Shown here one piece after another: positions 22,511-35,140 of a stretch of DNA of 64,000 nucleotides. Position 1 is the stretch's first letter, and every line of letters starts with the position of its first letter. The stretch covers positions 111,534,141-111,598,140 of the forward strand of contig CM043942.1 of the NCBI GenBank assembly GCA_014529385.2, read 5' to 3'. The notes beneath the pieces were generated by a model. The model was not told where the DNA came from, searched no databases, and saw only the letters and a list, made by a program, of their open reading frames with translations. Position numbers and translations under genes: made by a program. This DNA is from Adiantum capillus-veneris. Taxonomy: Eukaryota > Streptophyta > Polypodiopsida > Polypodiales > Pteridaceae.

Positions 22511-25500
22511 CTAATCTAGAAAGAGTGAGGTCGAAGCAACTCCAAGCTCCAAGCGCAAGAGGATGAAACGTGACTCGTTGAGGCCTTTGGTCAAAATGTC
22601 TGCAATCATCTGGTCACTTGGACAGTGTTCAACCATAATGGTTCCTTTGCGTACTTCATACCTGACATAATGATAATGGACAGCAATGTGCTTTGACTTA
22701 TTATGTTGAACATAGTCTTTTGCAAGACTAATAGCACTTTGGTTGTCACACCGCAAGGGTGTGCTAGAAAGAGGAGAGTGACCAATATCAACCAGCATTT
22801 GTCGAAGCCAAATCAAATCACGAGCTGCAAGTGATGCCGCAACATATTCTGACTCAGTCGTAGAAACTGCAACACAACGTTGTTTCTTGCTAGTCTAAGA
22901 AACAAGACAACCATTTATAAAGAAGCAATTTCCACTAGTAGATCGCATAGATAAATGTGAGCTTGCCCAGTCTGCATCTGTGTAACCCAGAAGAGAAAGA
23001 GATTGCATAGAATCCGATGTGAGTTGTCGTCGATAGACTAAACCAAAATCTGTAGTGCCTTTCAAGTACTTCAACACACGCTTTGCAGCAGACCAATGCT
23101 TAAGAGAAGGACATGCAAGATGTTGTCCAAGATAATTAGCAGCAAACAGAATATCAGGACGAGTGTTCATGCCAACAAACTGAAGACATCCAATCAAGTT
23201 AGCATAAGGTTGATTTGTGACAAGTTGACCGCCATTTTCAGAAGTGTTCTTCGTAGAGCTTGCAAGACAAGGTGTGTTGGCTGAATGTGCACATTCCATA
23301 CCAAATTTTTGAATAGTATCTGCAATAAACTTTGACTGTCGAAGGAATAAAATACCTTTTGTACGGTTTCGTTGGATTTGAATGCCAAGACACGAGTGAA
23401 TCTCTCCAAGATCCACCATATCAAATGCAGAAGACAATAACTTTTTCACTTGCTGAAGAAATCCCAAATCATTGGAAACAAGGATGGTATCATCCACATA
23501 AAGAGCAAGAATCACAAAACTGCTACCTTGGCGTTTTATGTATAAGTTGGGGTCTGACGAGCAAGAGATGAATCCTTTAGAGGTGAGAAAAAGATCAAAT
23601 TTTGTATACCAGGCTCGCGAAGCTTGTTTGAGACCATATAGTGCCTTATGGAGTTGAGCAACAAGGTCTTCTTTACCTGGAATAACAAACCCTTCTGGTT
23701 GTTCCATATAAATTTCCTCTTCCAAGTCACCATTAAGAAAAGCAGTTCGCACATCCATTTGATGAGCTTCTAAATCAAATTGAACAGCAAATGCCAATAA
23801 AACTCGAACACTTGTAATGCGAACAACTGGTGAAAAAGTCTCTTGATAATCAACACCAGCTACTTGGGAATAACCTTTTGCAACTAAACGTGCCTTGAAC
23901 TTGTCAAAAGATCCATCTGCTTTTACTTTTGTCTTATACACCCACTTACATTTAATAGCTGTACGACCAGGAGGTAATTCAGTTAGTATCCATGTACCTT
24001 TAGAGATAAGAGAATCGTACTCTGCTTCCATAGCCTCTTGCCATTGATCCTTTTGTGGTGAAGAGATAGCTTCATCATAAGTAACTGGATCTTCGGAAGT
24101 AGAAAAAGCATTATCATTAATATCGTCATCATAAACATGACATGAGCCATGTTCAAAATCAATAGGCAGATCAACAAAAATATCAATATCATCATTGGCG
24201 ACATTCGGAATGGATGGTTGTGAAGAGGAAAGTTGCTCTATAGGAAGAGTTTCATCTTCTGAAAGAAATGGAAAAGCTTGAAGCAATGATTTAGTATCAT
24301 CATAATCATCCATGGACCATGAGCCTCCCATAACCTGTTCGTTAAAAGTAGCATCACGATTCACAATTACTTTCTTGGAGGAAGGGTCATAGAATTTGTA
24401 GCCTTTGGAAGTGTCAGAATATCCATTAAAAATAACTTTAAGACCAGGAGCATCAAGCTTTGTTCGTGTTTCTTTGGGAACATGAATATAAGCAATACAT
24501 CCAAAGGTTCGAAAATGAGATACAGAAGGAATGTCACCTGTCCATGCTGTGATGGGTATCTTACCAGAGGGTGCAGTATTAGGAAGATGATTCTGAATAA
24601 ATACTGCTGTCAAAGTAGCTTCAGCCCAAAAAAACACGAGATAAGCCAGAATGAATCAGCATACATCTTACAGCATTGAGAATAGTGTGATTCTTTCGTT
24701 CAGCAACACCGTTCTGTTGAGGCGAATATGGAATAGTGTGTTCATGATGAATTCCAACGTCAGCACAGTAACTCACAAACTCTCGAGAAACATATTCGCC
24801 TCCATTGTCACTACGAAGCTTCTTAAGGCGACGACCAGTTTGAAGTTCCGCAGCCTTGTGGAATTGTTTGAAAACAGATAAGGCTTCAGATTTTTGTCTA
24901 AGTAGAAATACAGTCGTATACCTTGAGAAATCATCAATGAAAGTAATGAAGTAGCGATATTGTGATCTCGAAGAAGGTAGAGGTCCACATATATCAGTAT
25001 GAACAAGATCCAATATGTCATGAGAATGAGTTGTATTTGAAAGAGGAAAGGGTTTGCGATTGTGTTTCCCAAGAGCACAAAATTCACAAATTCCCATATG
25101 AGGATGAGCTTTAAGATCCATGCCATGAACAAGATCACGACGTTGAAGATCAAGGAGTTTTGAGAAATCAGCATGAACAAAACGGTGATGCCATACTTTG
25201 CAATCATGATCACCTGGAGCAGTGACAACATTTGCTACAGCATCGTTGAGAGAGAGTTCAAACAAATTACCATTTCGAGGAGTAGTGGCTATAGTCTGTC
25301 CATCTTTCTCAATTCGGCATTTGGTATGATCAAATCCAACAAACAGACCAAGATCAACAAGTCTAGCAATTGAAAGAAGATTACGTTGAAGATCTGGTAC
25401 ATATAATACTCCTCGAAAAATTCGAGTGGAAGAAGATAAGGTACCAAGATATAACTCTCCAATACCCTTTACTTGACAAGTAGTATCATCAGCAAGATAA

Positions 25501-26699
25501 ACAACACATTGAACTGGCAGTGGATGATAGTTATGGAGCCACTTAGACTGATATGTCATATTTCCTGTAGCACCAGAATCGACAATAAAAAGTGATCCAT
25601 CGCGTACATGAAGTATTCTGTCTGGAGCAACTGAACATAGGACGCAGCTTGTTTCTGGTACAATGTTGTTTCGATGTTCAGTAGCATATGCTCTATTCCG
25701 ATCTGTGTCGAATCGACGCTTATAGCACATATGAGTGGGATGATCAGATCGTCCACAATATTCACAAGAAGAAGAAGAAGAGTCTCTAGATAAACGTGGT
25801 TGTTTTGTGGTAATATTGTGTTCTTCATCATATTGACGTGCCCAACAATCATCTTCAGTATGGCCATTTCTGTTGCAGTAAGAACATTGCTTATTAGGAA
25901 ATTTGAGACGAGAGAAAATATTACCGCGACGGCCACCTCTGCGGTTTCCTCGTTGAAATGGACACCTTCGAGCATAAAAAGCCCGTTCCATCTGTTGTGA
26001 CTCAGTCTCCTCGTGTGAAAGCATAGCTGTTTCATGACTAGCATTACGACGTTCTTGACGTTGAGAGTATTCAATTAAAGACATGCAGGCTTGGTCAAAA
26101 TCAAGACCATCTTTATTAGAGAGAATAGTAACAATGTTATCATAAGAAGAGTCCTTCACCGTATCAAGGAGAAGTGTAATCAGTTGCTTTTGTGGAACAG
26201 GATCACCGGCAGCAGCAAGTTGATTAATAATAGATTTGAAAGATTCAATATGTCCCGTCATGGCAGTACCAACTTCATATTGTAACTTGTTAAGCAACCC
26301 TCTCAAATAAAGTATTTCTGTGACAGATTTCTTCTGAAAGTTTGCAATAAAGTACTTCCATACGTCATGGGAAGTAGGCAGTTCGTACATATCAAGCAAA
26401 AGGGAATCAGTAAGAGCAGAAAGAATATACCGACGAGCTGCTTTATCACGTCGTTGCCAATCCGTATAGGCAACATTCCAATCTTCAAATATAGGTCCTT
26501 CAGTGATAAACACGTTATCATTATCCGTATCAACAGGCTGAGGCGGACAAACACGATTTCCAAGAACAACATCGGAGAGTTCATCGCCTTCAAGAATTAA
26601 CAACATCTTTGCTTTCCAGCCTGGAAAACCTTGACCTTGGAAAGGAGGAACAGAACGCTGGCCAAAAGGAAAGCCGTTGACGAGAATATTCATAGCCAT
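22511..26699 (-). pseudogene. Copia element 2 gag-pol, nearly intact
   Basis: The start at 26699 gives MAMNILVNGFPFGQ. Gag carries two zinc knuckles, CSYCNRNGHTEDDC near 25890-25845 and CEYCGRSDHPTHMC near 25765-25725. Then come protease (IVDSGATGNM near 25580), the integrase HHCC finger (WHHRFVHADF and CEFCALGKH), and the integrase core: LVHTDICGPL, LRSDNGGEYV and GVAERKN. RT carries LYVDDTILVS near 23500, and RNase H carries YTDADWASS near 22980 and KSKHIAVHYHYVR near 22690. A seven-A run at 24628-24634 shifts the frame, and a TAG at 22897-22895 replaces an expected Trp. The C-terminus is at 22511. Confidence 0.93.
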
Positions 26700-27442
26700 A
26701 TCTTGTTGCGAGAAGACGTATAAGATAAGATCGCAGAATTTGCACACCATATATGGTGAAGGCCGCAATTGAGAATGAGAGAGATATGAGGACTGCGTTC
26801 TCTCAACGATAAACGTAAGAAGGATGCTCAAGGAACTTCCAAAGATGTGAGAGACGTCACCCAAAAACGGCAGGGTAAAGGAGACGTTAATAATAAAAGA
26901 GTCCTCAAAATAGAGTGGCGTGAGACGCAAGATTGACGGCCACAATATGAATAGCAAAAAGCTAAATCTTCTCGAAAAAGTTAACGCCAAAATAAGAAAA
27001 ACGGTCGCGGACGCTTCACGAAGAAGTAGGACGAAGAAAGCTGCGTCAAGCTCAATTGCAGTAAAAACAGCATAACTTTCTGCTGCGAACTCCGATTGAC
27101 GCAAACCTAGAACTCAAATCGAAGAGCTCGAGGAGACGAACAAGTTTTGGATGAAAAGTGTTATTGCGCTTTTCCCGTTTCTCCAAATTTTGAGCAGAAC
27201 AGCAAGAAAAATGGAGATGAAGTTCAGGGTGTCATGAACAAGAAAGAGTAATCAACGATTAGATTGATTAGCAATAAACGTCACACAAAACACTAATCAT
27301 ATTCTTCTTAACACAAAACAACCACAATTAACAAGAATCAATGCTCAAAAATAAAAATTGTAGCAATTTTTGAATCTTACATGCAAATCGCATACACATA
27401 TTGTTTTGTCACCATGAATTGAATCGGCGCATGATCGTTACT

Positions 27443-27454
27443 GCTCTGATACCA
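27443..27454 (-). promoter_or_regulatory. Primer-binding site of copia element 2
   Basis: The plus-strand GCTCTGATACCA is the complement of TGGTATCAGAGC, the initiator tRNA-Met primer-binding site. It directly abuts the right LTR and fixes the element orientation as minus. Confidence 0.95.
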
Positions 27455-27597
27455 TGTTGAGATGTAGAGAGAAAGAGAGAGAGACGAGACAAGAGACACA
27501 CCATATACGCTCCCAAAGACTGATTCATATTGAGGACAAGATACAAATATATAGGTGAGACCAAGTTGAGTAGAGTGAGCCATATATAGCTCCAACA
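27455..27597 (-). repeat. 5' LTR of copia element 2
   Basis: 143 bp, TGTTGAG...CCAACA, identical by eye to 22120-22262. Followed by the TSD AAGGG at 27598-27602. Confidence 0.96.
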
Positions 27598-27602
27598 AAG
27601 GG

Positions 27603-28045
27603 CTGGAGAAGCAAGGAGGTAGTAACAAAGGGGCAAATGCAGGGAAGGATAAAGAAGGTATGATGGATTTAAAAATGCAGGAAAAGATTGTGGAGGAATT
27701 GATTCCCATACAACGAATCTCCGAAGGTGCATGCAATAATAATAAGATCATTACTTCCGCTGCTACCCCAAAATTTATGACGATGACAACAATGACGGTT
27801 GTTCAAGTCCCTGGTCTGAAAAGAGCCAAAAGGGTTAAGGTAGTGGCAAAAGACTCCAAAGTACTTCAAGCCGTGAGAATACTTGAGGTGAAAGGAGGGG
27901 GGTTCGCTGTCCCACTGCACAATCCATTTGCAGCATTGCAAGAAAAGAAATCTCCAAACTTTGAACCCCCGGATTCTCCTAAGACCAAGGAGAGGGGGGG
28001 GAGGGGATGATTTGGATGTTGAAGAATTCGTTCCTCTTTCCCAAT
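27603..28045 (+). pseudogene. LINE1 ORF1, 3' part after the copia insertion
   Basis: Coding resumes after the TSD with a lysine-rich linker and the conserved LINE ORF1 tail: MTVVQVPGLKRAKRVKVVAK near 27792-27850, LHNPFAALQEKKSPNFEPPD near 27918-27975, then a G-rich run and EEFVPLSQ before the stop. The same segment occurs without interruption in LINE2 at 39477-39960 on the minus strand, which confirms that the copia element split one ORF. Confidence 0.85.
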
Positions 28046-29160
28046 GAACCCCTCATTAATGATGGAGTCTCTCACTATCCAATCTTGGAACATAAAGGGG
28101 TTGAAAACCCGTAAGAAGAGTACCCTATTCTGGGAGGAAATTAAAAAGGAGAAGGTAGTCAATTGATGGGCCATCCAGGAACACCACTTAGATGCCCATA
28201 GCAAGAGAAAGTGGGAGCTAGGAAAGAAACTAGTATTCTATGGAGAAGGAAGTAACGATTTCAATGGCATCCTCAACATTGTAGATAGAGAATTGTAGCC
28301 GAAGTTGGTTCTAAACCACCCATCCTGCAGAATCTTGGGGATTAGAATCAGATGGGAAGGGCATCCCTTCACCATTGTTCACCGGCCCTTGCAATGCAAA
28401 AGACAGAGCTAAACTATGGATGCATCTTAGAGATACTCTCATTGAAGGTGAGTGGTTGTTGGTTGGCGACTTCAATATGGTAGAAAATAGCAGGGATAGA
28501 ACAGGATCCTCCAGTATGCTGGCTGGCTCAAAAAGGTCTAAATGGCAACTTTTGTGCGAAAAATGGGTGTTGATCGACTTATGGGAAATTGGCCCATGGA
28601 ACAGTAGGCCCGAGTTCACCTACATAAGCCTCCAGTATGCCCCCACTACCTCCAGGATGGATAGATGCTATTGCTCACACCAAGCGGACTGGATACCATC
28701 GTTGATAGAGACGAAGGTAGTCCCAACAAAAAGCCTATCGGATCACATACCTCTGCACCTACATTTTAAGAAGAATACAGGGGAGGAGCAGACCCAAAGA
28801 GGTGGAAAAAAAATGTTAGTAACAGGGGCACACCTACTCAACGACCCTCTTTTCAGGAATATAACCAAGAAAGCACTAGGTAAGCTCAAAAAGATGTCGA
28901 CCTCAACAAACACAATGCGTGGGACCTCTTTGCGGAGCATCCAGAAAGCAATCAAAACCTCGGGCCCCCAAATCAAGAAAGCTAGGGGGGTACACCTTCT
29001 GCATCTTACAGCGGAGGTACAGGTGCTTACCTCCAAAAAAGCGAATGAGCTTGCTACTGAGGATGAGCACAAGCGATTCCTCGAAGCCAAATCTAACCTT
29101 GCTAATGAGCAGTTAGAAGATATCAGAAAGGCAAGGCTTCTCTCCAGCGAGACCTCCCTA
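28046..29160 (+). pseudogene. LINE1 ORF2 endonuclease domain
   Basis: The frame begins near MMESLTIQSWNIKGLKTRKK (28062). The apurinic-like endonuclease is seen in WAIQEHHLDAHSKRK near 28168 (catalytic Glu), GEWLLVGDFNMVENSRDRT near 28450-28503 (GDFN motif) and SLSDHIPLHLHF near 28732-28770 (SDH motif). This nuclease nicks target DNA for target-primed reverse transcription. Stops near 28165 and 28297 and a frame change near 28375 inactivate it. Confidence 0.85.
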
Positions 29161-31910
29161 TAACCTGAAGCCTCTAATCAAGCTCAATTTTTTAGGGCTT
29201 TACGAATCAAGAAGAGCCACATCCACGTCCGCTCGCTCGATGATGAGAAAGGGACAGCAACTCATAACCAGGATGAGATGGCTAGTCTGATGCTGAGCTC
29301 TCTTAGTCAAATCATTGGACGGCCAGAGATCTAGTCCCAAGAAGTGGAAGAAGCCAAAGGGGCCTTACTTCAGAGTGTCAAGAAGAAGATTCCCCACTCA
29401 GAAGCTAGTTTCTTGGAAAGGGCATTTTTTGAAGACGAATGTTCACTAGCATTGTAAGCCCTTGGCAAGGAAAAGTCCCCTGGTTGGAATGGGATGACGG
29501 TGGAATTCTATAGAGAATTTTGGGACGATCTCAATATCCCAATCACAAGGCTCGCCAATAAATCCATTGTCGAAGGGTCGTTGGAGAAAGTGTAAAGAGA
29601 GAACTTATCAAACCCATCCCCAAACAGATTTGTTGCTCTCAACTAAAACACTGGCACCCTATAACAATGATGTCGGTGGCCTATAAAATTATTGATAAAG
29701 CTGTAGCCCTCAAACTAGCCCCCTTACTAACCAAGATCATCTCTCCCCATCAACATGCGTTCATCAAAGGAAGATCCATTTATGATAACATCTTGGCAGC
29801 AACAACGGTGGGCATCGAGTACACAACTATCACAAAGAAAGAGTGTGTACTGCTATAGTTGGACCTGGATAAGGCTTATGACAGAATAACATGGACATAT
29901 ATAGAAGTGGCCATGGAAGCTCTGGGCTTTGGGCCGCGACTTTGTCATCTGGTAAGTGTACTGGGAGCTGGAATCCAGTGAGAGCTCTTATTCAATGATA
30001 GAGTTGTGGGCTCTTTTGAGGTCAAAAGCTCTATTACGCAGGGATGTCTTCTAGTCCCCCTACTTTTTTTCATACGATCACATTCTTTAATCACGAAACT
30101 TGAAGCTAGTGTGGAACGAGGGGAGTTGCAAGGCCTGGCTTTGCCTGGAAATATCCAACTCCTAGAAAAACTTTTTGCAGACGATTCTCTCCTCTTCTTG
30201 AAGGTGTGCCCCCAGGTCATCAGGAAAGCTTTGGAGATTGTACAAATATTCTCAGTAGCTTCAAGGTTCCAGTGTAATATAGAGAAGTCAAGGTTGATCT
30301 CCCTATCGGAAAATGACTCATTTGCCCCTTCTGACTGCTCGGGGGAGATTGTCACAAAAGGGAATATCTTTAGACATCTGGGAGCCCCCTTGGGGGTGGA
30401 CGTAACTCACAAGCAAAGATTTGAGTGGGTGATTGAAAAAATCAAAACAAAAATGAGTAGGTGGGAGTATGCTCTTCTCCCATTCCCAAGTTGGATAAAA
30501 GTGATAAATGCCTTTATGATTCCTTATATTGCCTTCACTAGCCCGCTTCTCAAGATGGCTAAGTGTCACTGGAAAGAGTTCTTAAAACCAGTGAAAAGGT
30601 TTTTATGGAAAAACAACACGAAATCCTCTAGACCATGGCAATGGGCCCATTGGGAATCAATTGCTCGGTCGATGAATCAAGGAGGCCTCGAAATTCTCAA
30701 CCCTGTGGACCATGCAGAAGCTTGTTGCGCCAAATTTGTTGTTTCCTTGGCTAAACAGGATCAAGTTTGGGCTGTCATGATCAAAGATATGATAGAAGCA
30801 GATAAACTTGGCTCGCAAGGTGGAAAGTGGAGAGGGGTGAAGGTTCATGACAACCTGTTAGCCCCGACGTGGACTACCCTATGACTGGGGGGCAACACAA
30901 GAGAATTGGTAAGAAAATGCAATAGAGCAGCAGGAGTCTTAAAGTGGGGGGAAAAAACCAGATACTTCAAGAACTCCATTTTGCATTGGTCCCCCTGGAT
31001 TCAATTTCCCTATTGGATAGACACAGCCAGGAAGCTGAATAATAAGGGTCTGAATCGATTGGGGCAATTATGGGACAGTGACAACAAGAGGTGGAAAACC
31101 ATTGACCTTCATGGTTAACCAGTACCAATTGAATATCTTGGAGGTCTTGCTGGTCCACAAAGTGAGGAAAGAGCTTGACAATATAGTGATGCCTATCTGT
31201 GGCTCGGAGTCTGACTGGAATGCCTGGAAATGGTGCGGAAGCAGTCTCTTATGGAAACCCCATCCTAAAAGACATTTACCAGACAATGATGCATAAGAAG
31301 AATTGGTCTAACCCCCTTAGCAAGATATGGTAAAAACAATGGATGGAGGAAAGGTGGAAGCAAGTAGTGGAGAACAAGTAATGGAGGAAAGGTGGGAGCA
31401 AGTAATGGAGAACATCTGGAAGCCAAAGGTTCCACAACACATGAAGGTATTTTGGTGGAAGGTAATTTGGGGTGCTCTACCGACGGGGGTAAAGATTCAA
31501 TAAAGAGGGATTGGGTCAGATCGATGCTTGGGGTGTAGGTTGGCTAGTGAAGATCTGGCACACCTCTTCATGGATTGCCCTACTATCAAAGGCCTCGTAG
31601 AAAAATATGTAAGTGGGTCCAAAGAACATGGAAAATTGGTTTTTACAAGACTGATCTTTTCCTTGGAGGGAAGAATTCAGGTGGTCCTGCCATCCTCATC
31701 AGCATTCAAATCGTCAATACGTCTTCTTACATAATTTATGGCAGACAAGGAACCGCCGTGTGTTTGAAAGAGGTCTTGAAGTGGCAAGCTTCGCAGAAAT
31801 TATACAAGAAAGAAAAGTGCTAATATTGACGTTCGGACATAAGCAACACTGATCGGAGGATTGGTCTAGGACTACTTGTGCCTTGTTGACAGCAGAGGGC
31901 ATGCCTAGGA
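29161..31910 (+). pseudogene. LINE1 ORF2 reverse transcriptase and C-terminal zinc domain
   Basis: RT blocks include SVAYKIIDKAVALKLAPLL near 29670-29725, HQHAFIKGRSIYDNILAA near 29750-29800, LDLDKAYDRITW near 29861 and ITQGCLLVPLLF near 30033. The catalytic FADDSLLFLK is near 30175-30205. The zf-RVT C-terminus reads CLGCRLASEDLAHLFMDCP near 31530-31580 with its C, C, H and C ligands present. Stops occur at several positions and the frame changes repeatedly. Confidence 0.85.
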
Positions 31911-32099
31911 CGAGGGAAAATCTTGGCTATCGGTAAGTAAAACATCTGAGAAGAACATGATAAGGGACCCTATGTATCAAGGATAAGGGGGCGAGTTGGG
32001 TGGGATGGTTGCCCTAATAGCCGATGTAATTATGGTCCCTGGATGACGTCATGGCTCAACACGAGCATGACAAGACCTTGTAATTATTTGGGTTGATAA

Positions 32100-32140
32100 A
32101 TATAATTCACTCACAATTGTGAGTTTTGCTTTTTTTTTTT
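32100..32140 (+). other. LINE1 3' terminus with 16-bp palindrome
   Basis: ACTCACAATTGTGAGT at 32109-32124 is a perfect palindrome followed by TTTGC and a T-rich end. The same block ends LINE2 (35829-35844) and, imperfectly, LINE4 (60737-60752), so it marks the family 3' end and may be the RNA hairpin recognised by the LINE RT. Confidence 0.7.
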
Positions 32141-32466
32141 AACAAACATAAGTTATTTTTAACTGGCATTAGTACTTGATAGCCCTTCCAAACCCAACAC
32201 CCATTGCTTGCTTTTATTGGCATTCTGGTATGTGCTTGGGTTTTTAATTTTATTTTTATATTTCTTAGGGGGGGGAGGGGTATGTTGCCCGTATGTTTGA
32301 TGATTTTTTGCCAAGAAGGCCATAGGGGAGGGGTAGAAAAAATATGCAATTATTTTTCGCACCTCTAGCCGCCCCTAATAGTCACCATCACATTAATTTT
32401 AAATGATGAAAATGTTCAAATGAGTATAGTAAGGCTTGAAATGACTTGAAAGTGACTGTGTGTGTG

Positions 32467-32516
<50 letters not shown>

Positions 32517-32699
32517 CCATTAAAGTGTTTGAAAAAAATCATTTTTTTAGACATACAAAATTCCTTTTCTTCAATTTGCACGAAATTTTAGAAAATTAGA
32601 TTTATTTTTCAAGTTTTTACACTATTTTCTTTATTTTGGGACAAAATTTGTCCTTTTCCCCTTGCTCTCAACTAGAATTTTGAAATTAAAAACGGCACG
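32141..32699. other. Gene-free spacer with a CT microsatellite
   Basis: A (CT)n tract lies at 32471-32512. The rest is AT-rich, with a poly-G stretch near 32270-32278. No gene is seen. Confidence 0.6.
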
Positions 32700-33740
32700 A
32701 TATTAAGCTAGGACACATCCAGGTATTCCAGTCAAACTCCGATTCACAGATTGGCATCACTACATTGTCAAGCTCTTCCATCACTTTGTTGACTAGCAAA
32801 ACCTCCAAGCCATTAAGCTGTTAGTGAGTTACTAGAAGGTCAATGGTTTTCCAACTCTTGCTGTCACTATCCCAGAAGTGCCCAAGTCGATTGAGCCCCT
32901 TATTATTCAATTTCTTGGGTGTTTCTATCCAATAGGGATTTTGTGGCGGATCTACAACTTTGGAAAGCTAGGGGGACCATTGAAAAATGAAGTTCTTGAA
33001 GTATCTAGTTTCTTCCCCCCACTTTAAGACTCCCGCTGCTCTGTTGCATTTCCTTACCAGTTCTCCTAAAGCTACCCCCCAGACTTAGGGTAGACCATGT
33101 TGGGGCTAATAGTTTGTCATGAACCTCTACCTCTCTCCATTTTCCACCTTTTGAGCCAAGTTTAGCTGCTTCTATCATATCTTTGATCATGATAGCCCAA
33201 GCTTGATCCTATTTAGACAAGGAGACTAAAAATTTCCCGCAACGAGCTTCTGCATGGCCACAGGGTGAAGAATTCTGAGGTCTCCTTGATTCACTAGCCG
33301 AGTGACTGACTCCCAATAGGCCCATTGCCATGGCCTAGAGGATTTCGTGTTGTTTTTCCATTAGAAAACAAATTACTGGTTTTGAGAACTCTTTCGAGTG
33401 ACACTTAGCCATATTGAGAAGCGGGCTAGTGAAGGCAATATAAGGGAGCATAAAGCCATTAATCACTTTTACCCGGCTTGGAAATAGGAGAAGAGCATAC
33501 TCCCACCTACTCAGTTTTGTTCTGATTTTTCTAAGGAATCATTGAAATCTTTGTTTGTGAGTTACGTCCACCTCCAAAGGGAGCCCCAAATGTTTGAAAA
33601 GATTCCCTTTTGTGACAACCTCCCACGACTAATCGGAAAGGTCAAAGGAGTCATTTTTTGATAGGAAGGTCAGCCTTGACTTCTCTCTATTAGACTTAGA
33701 TCCCAAGGCCACGGAGAACATTTGTACAATCGTGAAGTCT
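32700..33740 (-). pseudogene. LINE ORF2 fragment (RT C-terminal half), both ends missing
   Basis: On the minus strand it starts around VQMFSVALGSKSNREKSRLT (near 33735), matching VQIFSVASRFQCNIEKSRLI of LINE1 ORF2, and runs to the region upstream of the zf-RVT domain near 32700. MIKDMIEAAKLGSKGGKWRE near 33190-33135 is nearly the same as in LINE1 and LINE2. It lacks the catalytic ADD block and the 3' tail. Stops and frameshifts are present. Confidence 0.8.
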
Positions 33741-34699
33741 TCACCTTGTTTTCTTCCATAGAGAAAATTAGTTTTCATACAAGACCCTCCAAAAGACTTC
33801 CACAATATTCTAATGCTTAAGTGAATTTGCAAACTCAAAGAGAAGATAGAGGAATCCATGAACGCATACAACGGCCCAAAGTTTTCTTGTGGAGGAGAAT
33901 TGAAGCATAGGGCTATCATTAAATTTGACGCGTGCTATATATGTGAGTGTGGTCACCACCGTTGCCACTCCAAATCTTTTAGGGGTTATGGTTTTTGGCT
34001 TGTTATTGTTTTTGAAGCATGCAAGGTAGTTCATATGTGAGTGTTTAACATGTATCTCTCGAGTGGGGTTGGGTTTCAACAAATTGAGATCTAAAAGAAA
34101 TCATCTCGAGTGTAGTTCTTTTATGAGTTTTTCTATTGCTTTTCTTTAATTTATCTTTCAAAATCCTTATTGCTAAAATACACACTTTCCTTTAAGGCTT
34201 CTCCAAAAGAAAATTCAAACGTTTAATCTTTTTCAAAAAAATTAATATTTTCAAATTTTACATGGAACATCATATATATTTTAATGAGAGATTCAAATTT
34301 ATGATAATCATATTTTTTGATTCCTTTGAAGTTTTTTTCATCTCGCTTCACTTACATCTGTAGTTTTTGGACTTTTAAAAGGTAAATATATAATCTAGAA
34401 AACTATTTTATGAGAGGTTTATAAGTTTTAACATGCCTAGCAGCCTAACTAATCTTTCCAAGTCACCTAAACCGAGGAAGCTAGGAATGACTTAACGTAC
34501 TAGGGGCTTTTGATCATTGTTTGCATAAGCAAGTGGTCCAAGGATATTTTGAAGGTGGGCCACTTGATTCAAATTTTGAAGATGGGCCACTTGATTCAAA
34601 CCTTTCAAGTAGGTGAGAATGTCCTTTGCCTACAATGAGAATGTCCTCTCATTGTAGGGACATATACTGGGTCTATTTTGCATTTCATTATTTTATTAC
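33741..34699. other. Gene-free DNA with a 27-bp tandem duplication
   Basis: TTTTGAAGGTGGGCCACTTG... at 34547-34573 is repeated with one change at 34574-34600. Two GAGAATGTCCT boxes follow near 34616-34650. No gene is recognised; a short open frame at 33858-34040 has no family features. Confidence 0.5.
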
Positions 34700-35140
34700 C
34701 TCGCCTTCGCAAAAGCAAAAGTTTGTTTGTCATCGATTCCCACGTTGCTTTGTCCTCGCCCCGCATGCAAAGCTCATTGCATTAGGAGGAATACCCGCAC
34801 GTTGCATCTGTTCGAAATTGTTCAAAGCATCTTGGCCCTTCCCTTGTCGAGCATAGCCTGTGAGCAATAAGTGAAGTCCATGGACATACTGCTATTGTGA
34901 TGCAGATCGAGTAATGCCTGAGCTTTCTGAAGCTCACCATACTTTGATACATAGTGACTAAAGCGTCAGAGTATTCCTTCTCATAAAGGCCCCTTTTCTG
35001 CAGCTTGTGGTGTATGTGGGTGCCTTGCTCCTCAGCGACATGCTCGTGCTCCACAAACGGCTTCACATGACAGCTCCTGCGCATAGCACCCAAGGCATCC
35101 TTTGCATGCCTGATTCCCCGGGTCTTGGGTACCCATGTCA
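34700..35140 (-). pseudogene. PPR protein fragment
   Basis: On the minus strand near 34860-34760 one frame reads GYARQGKGQDALNNFEQMQ followed by RAGIPPNAMSFACG, the helix pair and loop of a plant P/L/S-type PPR motif. Upstream, another frame reads GLYEKEYSDALVTMY near 34995-34950, the middle of the preceding repeat, and GAMRRSCHVK near 35085. PPR proteins bind organellar RNA. Frame changes between repeats show that this is a relic. The wording of the repeats resembles fern PLS-class PPR proteins. Confidence 0.7.

Larger units (their letters stand above)
22120..27597 (-). mobile_element. Young Ty1/copia retrotransposon inserted in LINE1
   Basis: This 5478-bp element has two 143-bp LTRs that I read as identical base for base. 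It also has a perfect AAGGG target duplication, a tRNA-Met primer-binding site and a polypurine tract. One long gag-pol frame is broken by only one frameshift and one nonsense codon. Identical LTRs indicate recent insertion. The LTRs are short for the superfamily. The orientation is minus: the primer-binding site adjoins the right LTR and the polypurine tract adjoins the left LTR. Confidence 0.97.
20800..32135 (+). mobile_element. L1-like LINE (LINE1), split by a copia insertion
   Basis: The element has an ORF1 with a DUF4283-like region and zinc knuckle, and an ORF2 with endonuclease, reverse transcriptase and a zinc-binding C-terminus. It ends in a palindrome-containing 3' region followed by T/A-rich sequence. 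The copia element at 22120-27597 interrupts ORF1. Without it the LINE is about 5.8 kb, near full length for a plant L1. Stops and frameshifts make it inactive. The 5' limit is approximate. Confidence 0.88.

Noticed and set aside
33858-34040. Small Cys/His-containing plus-strand frame
   Set aside because: The Cys and His spacing does not match a zinc finger I know, and there is no flanking gene structure.
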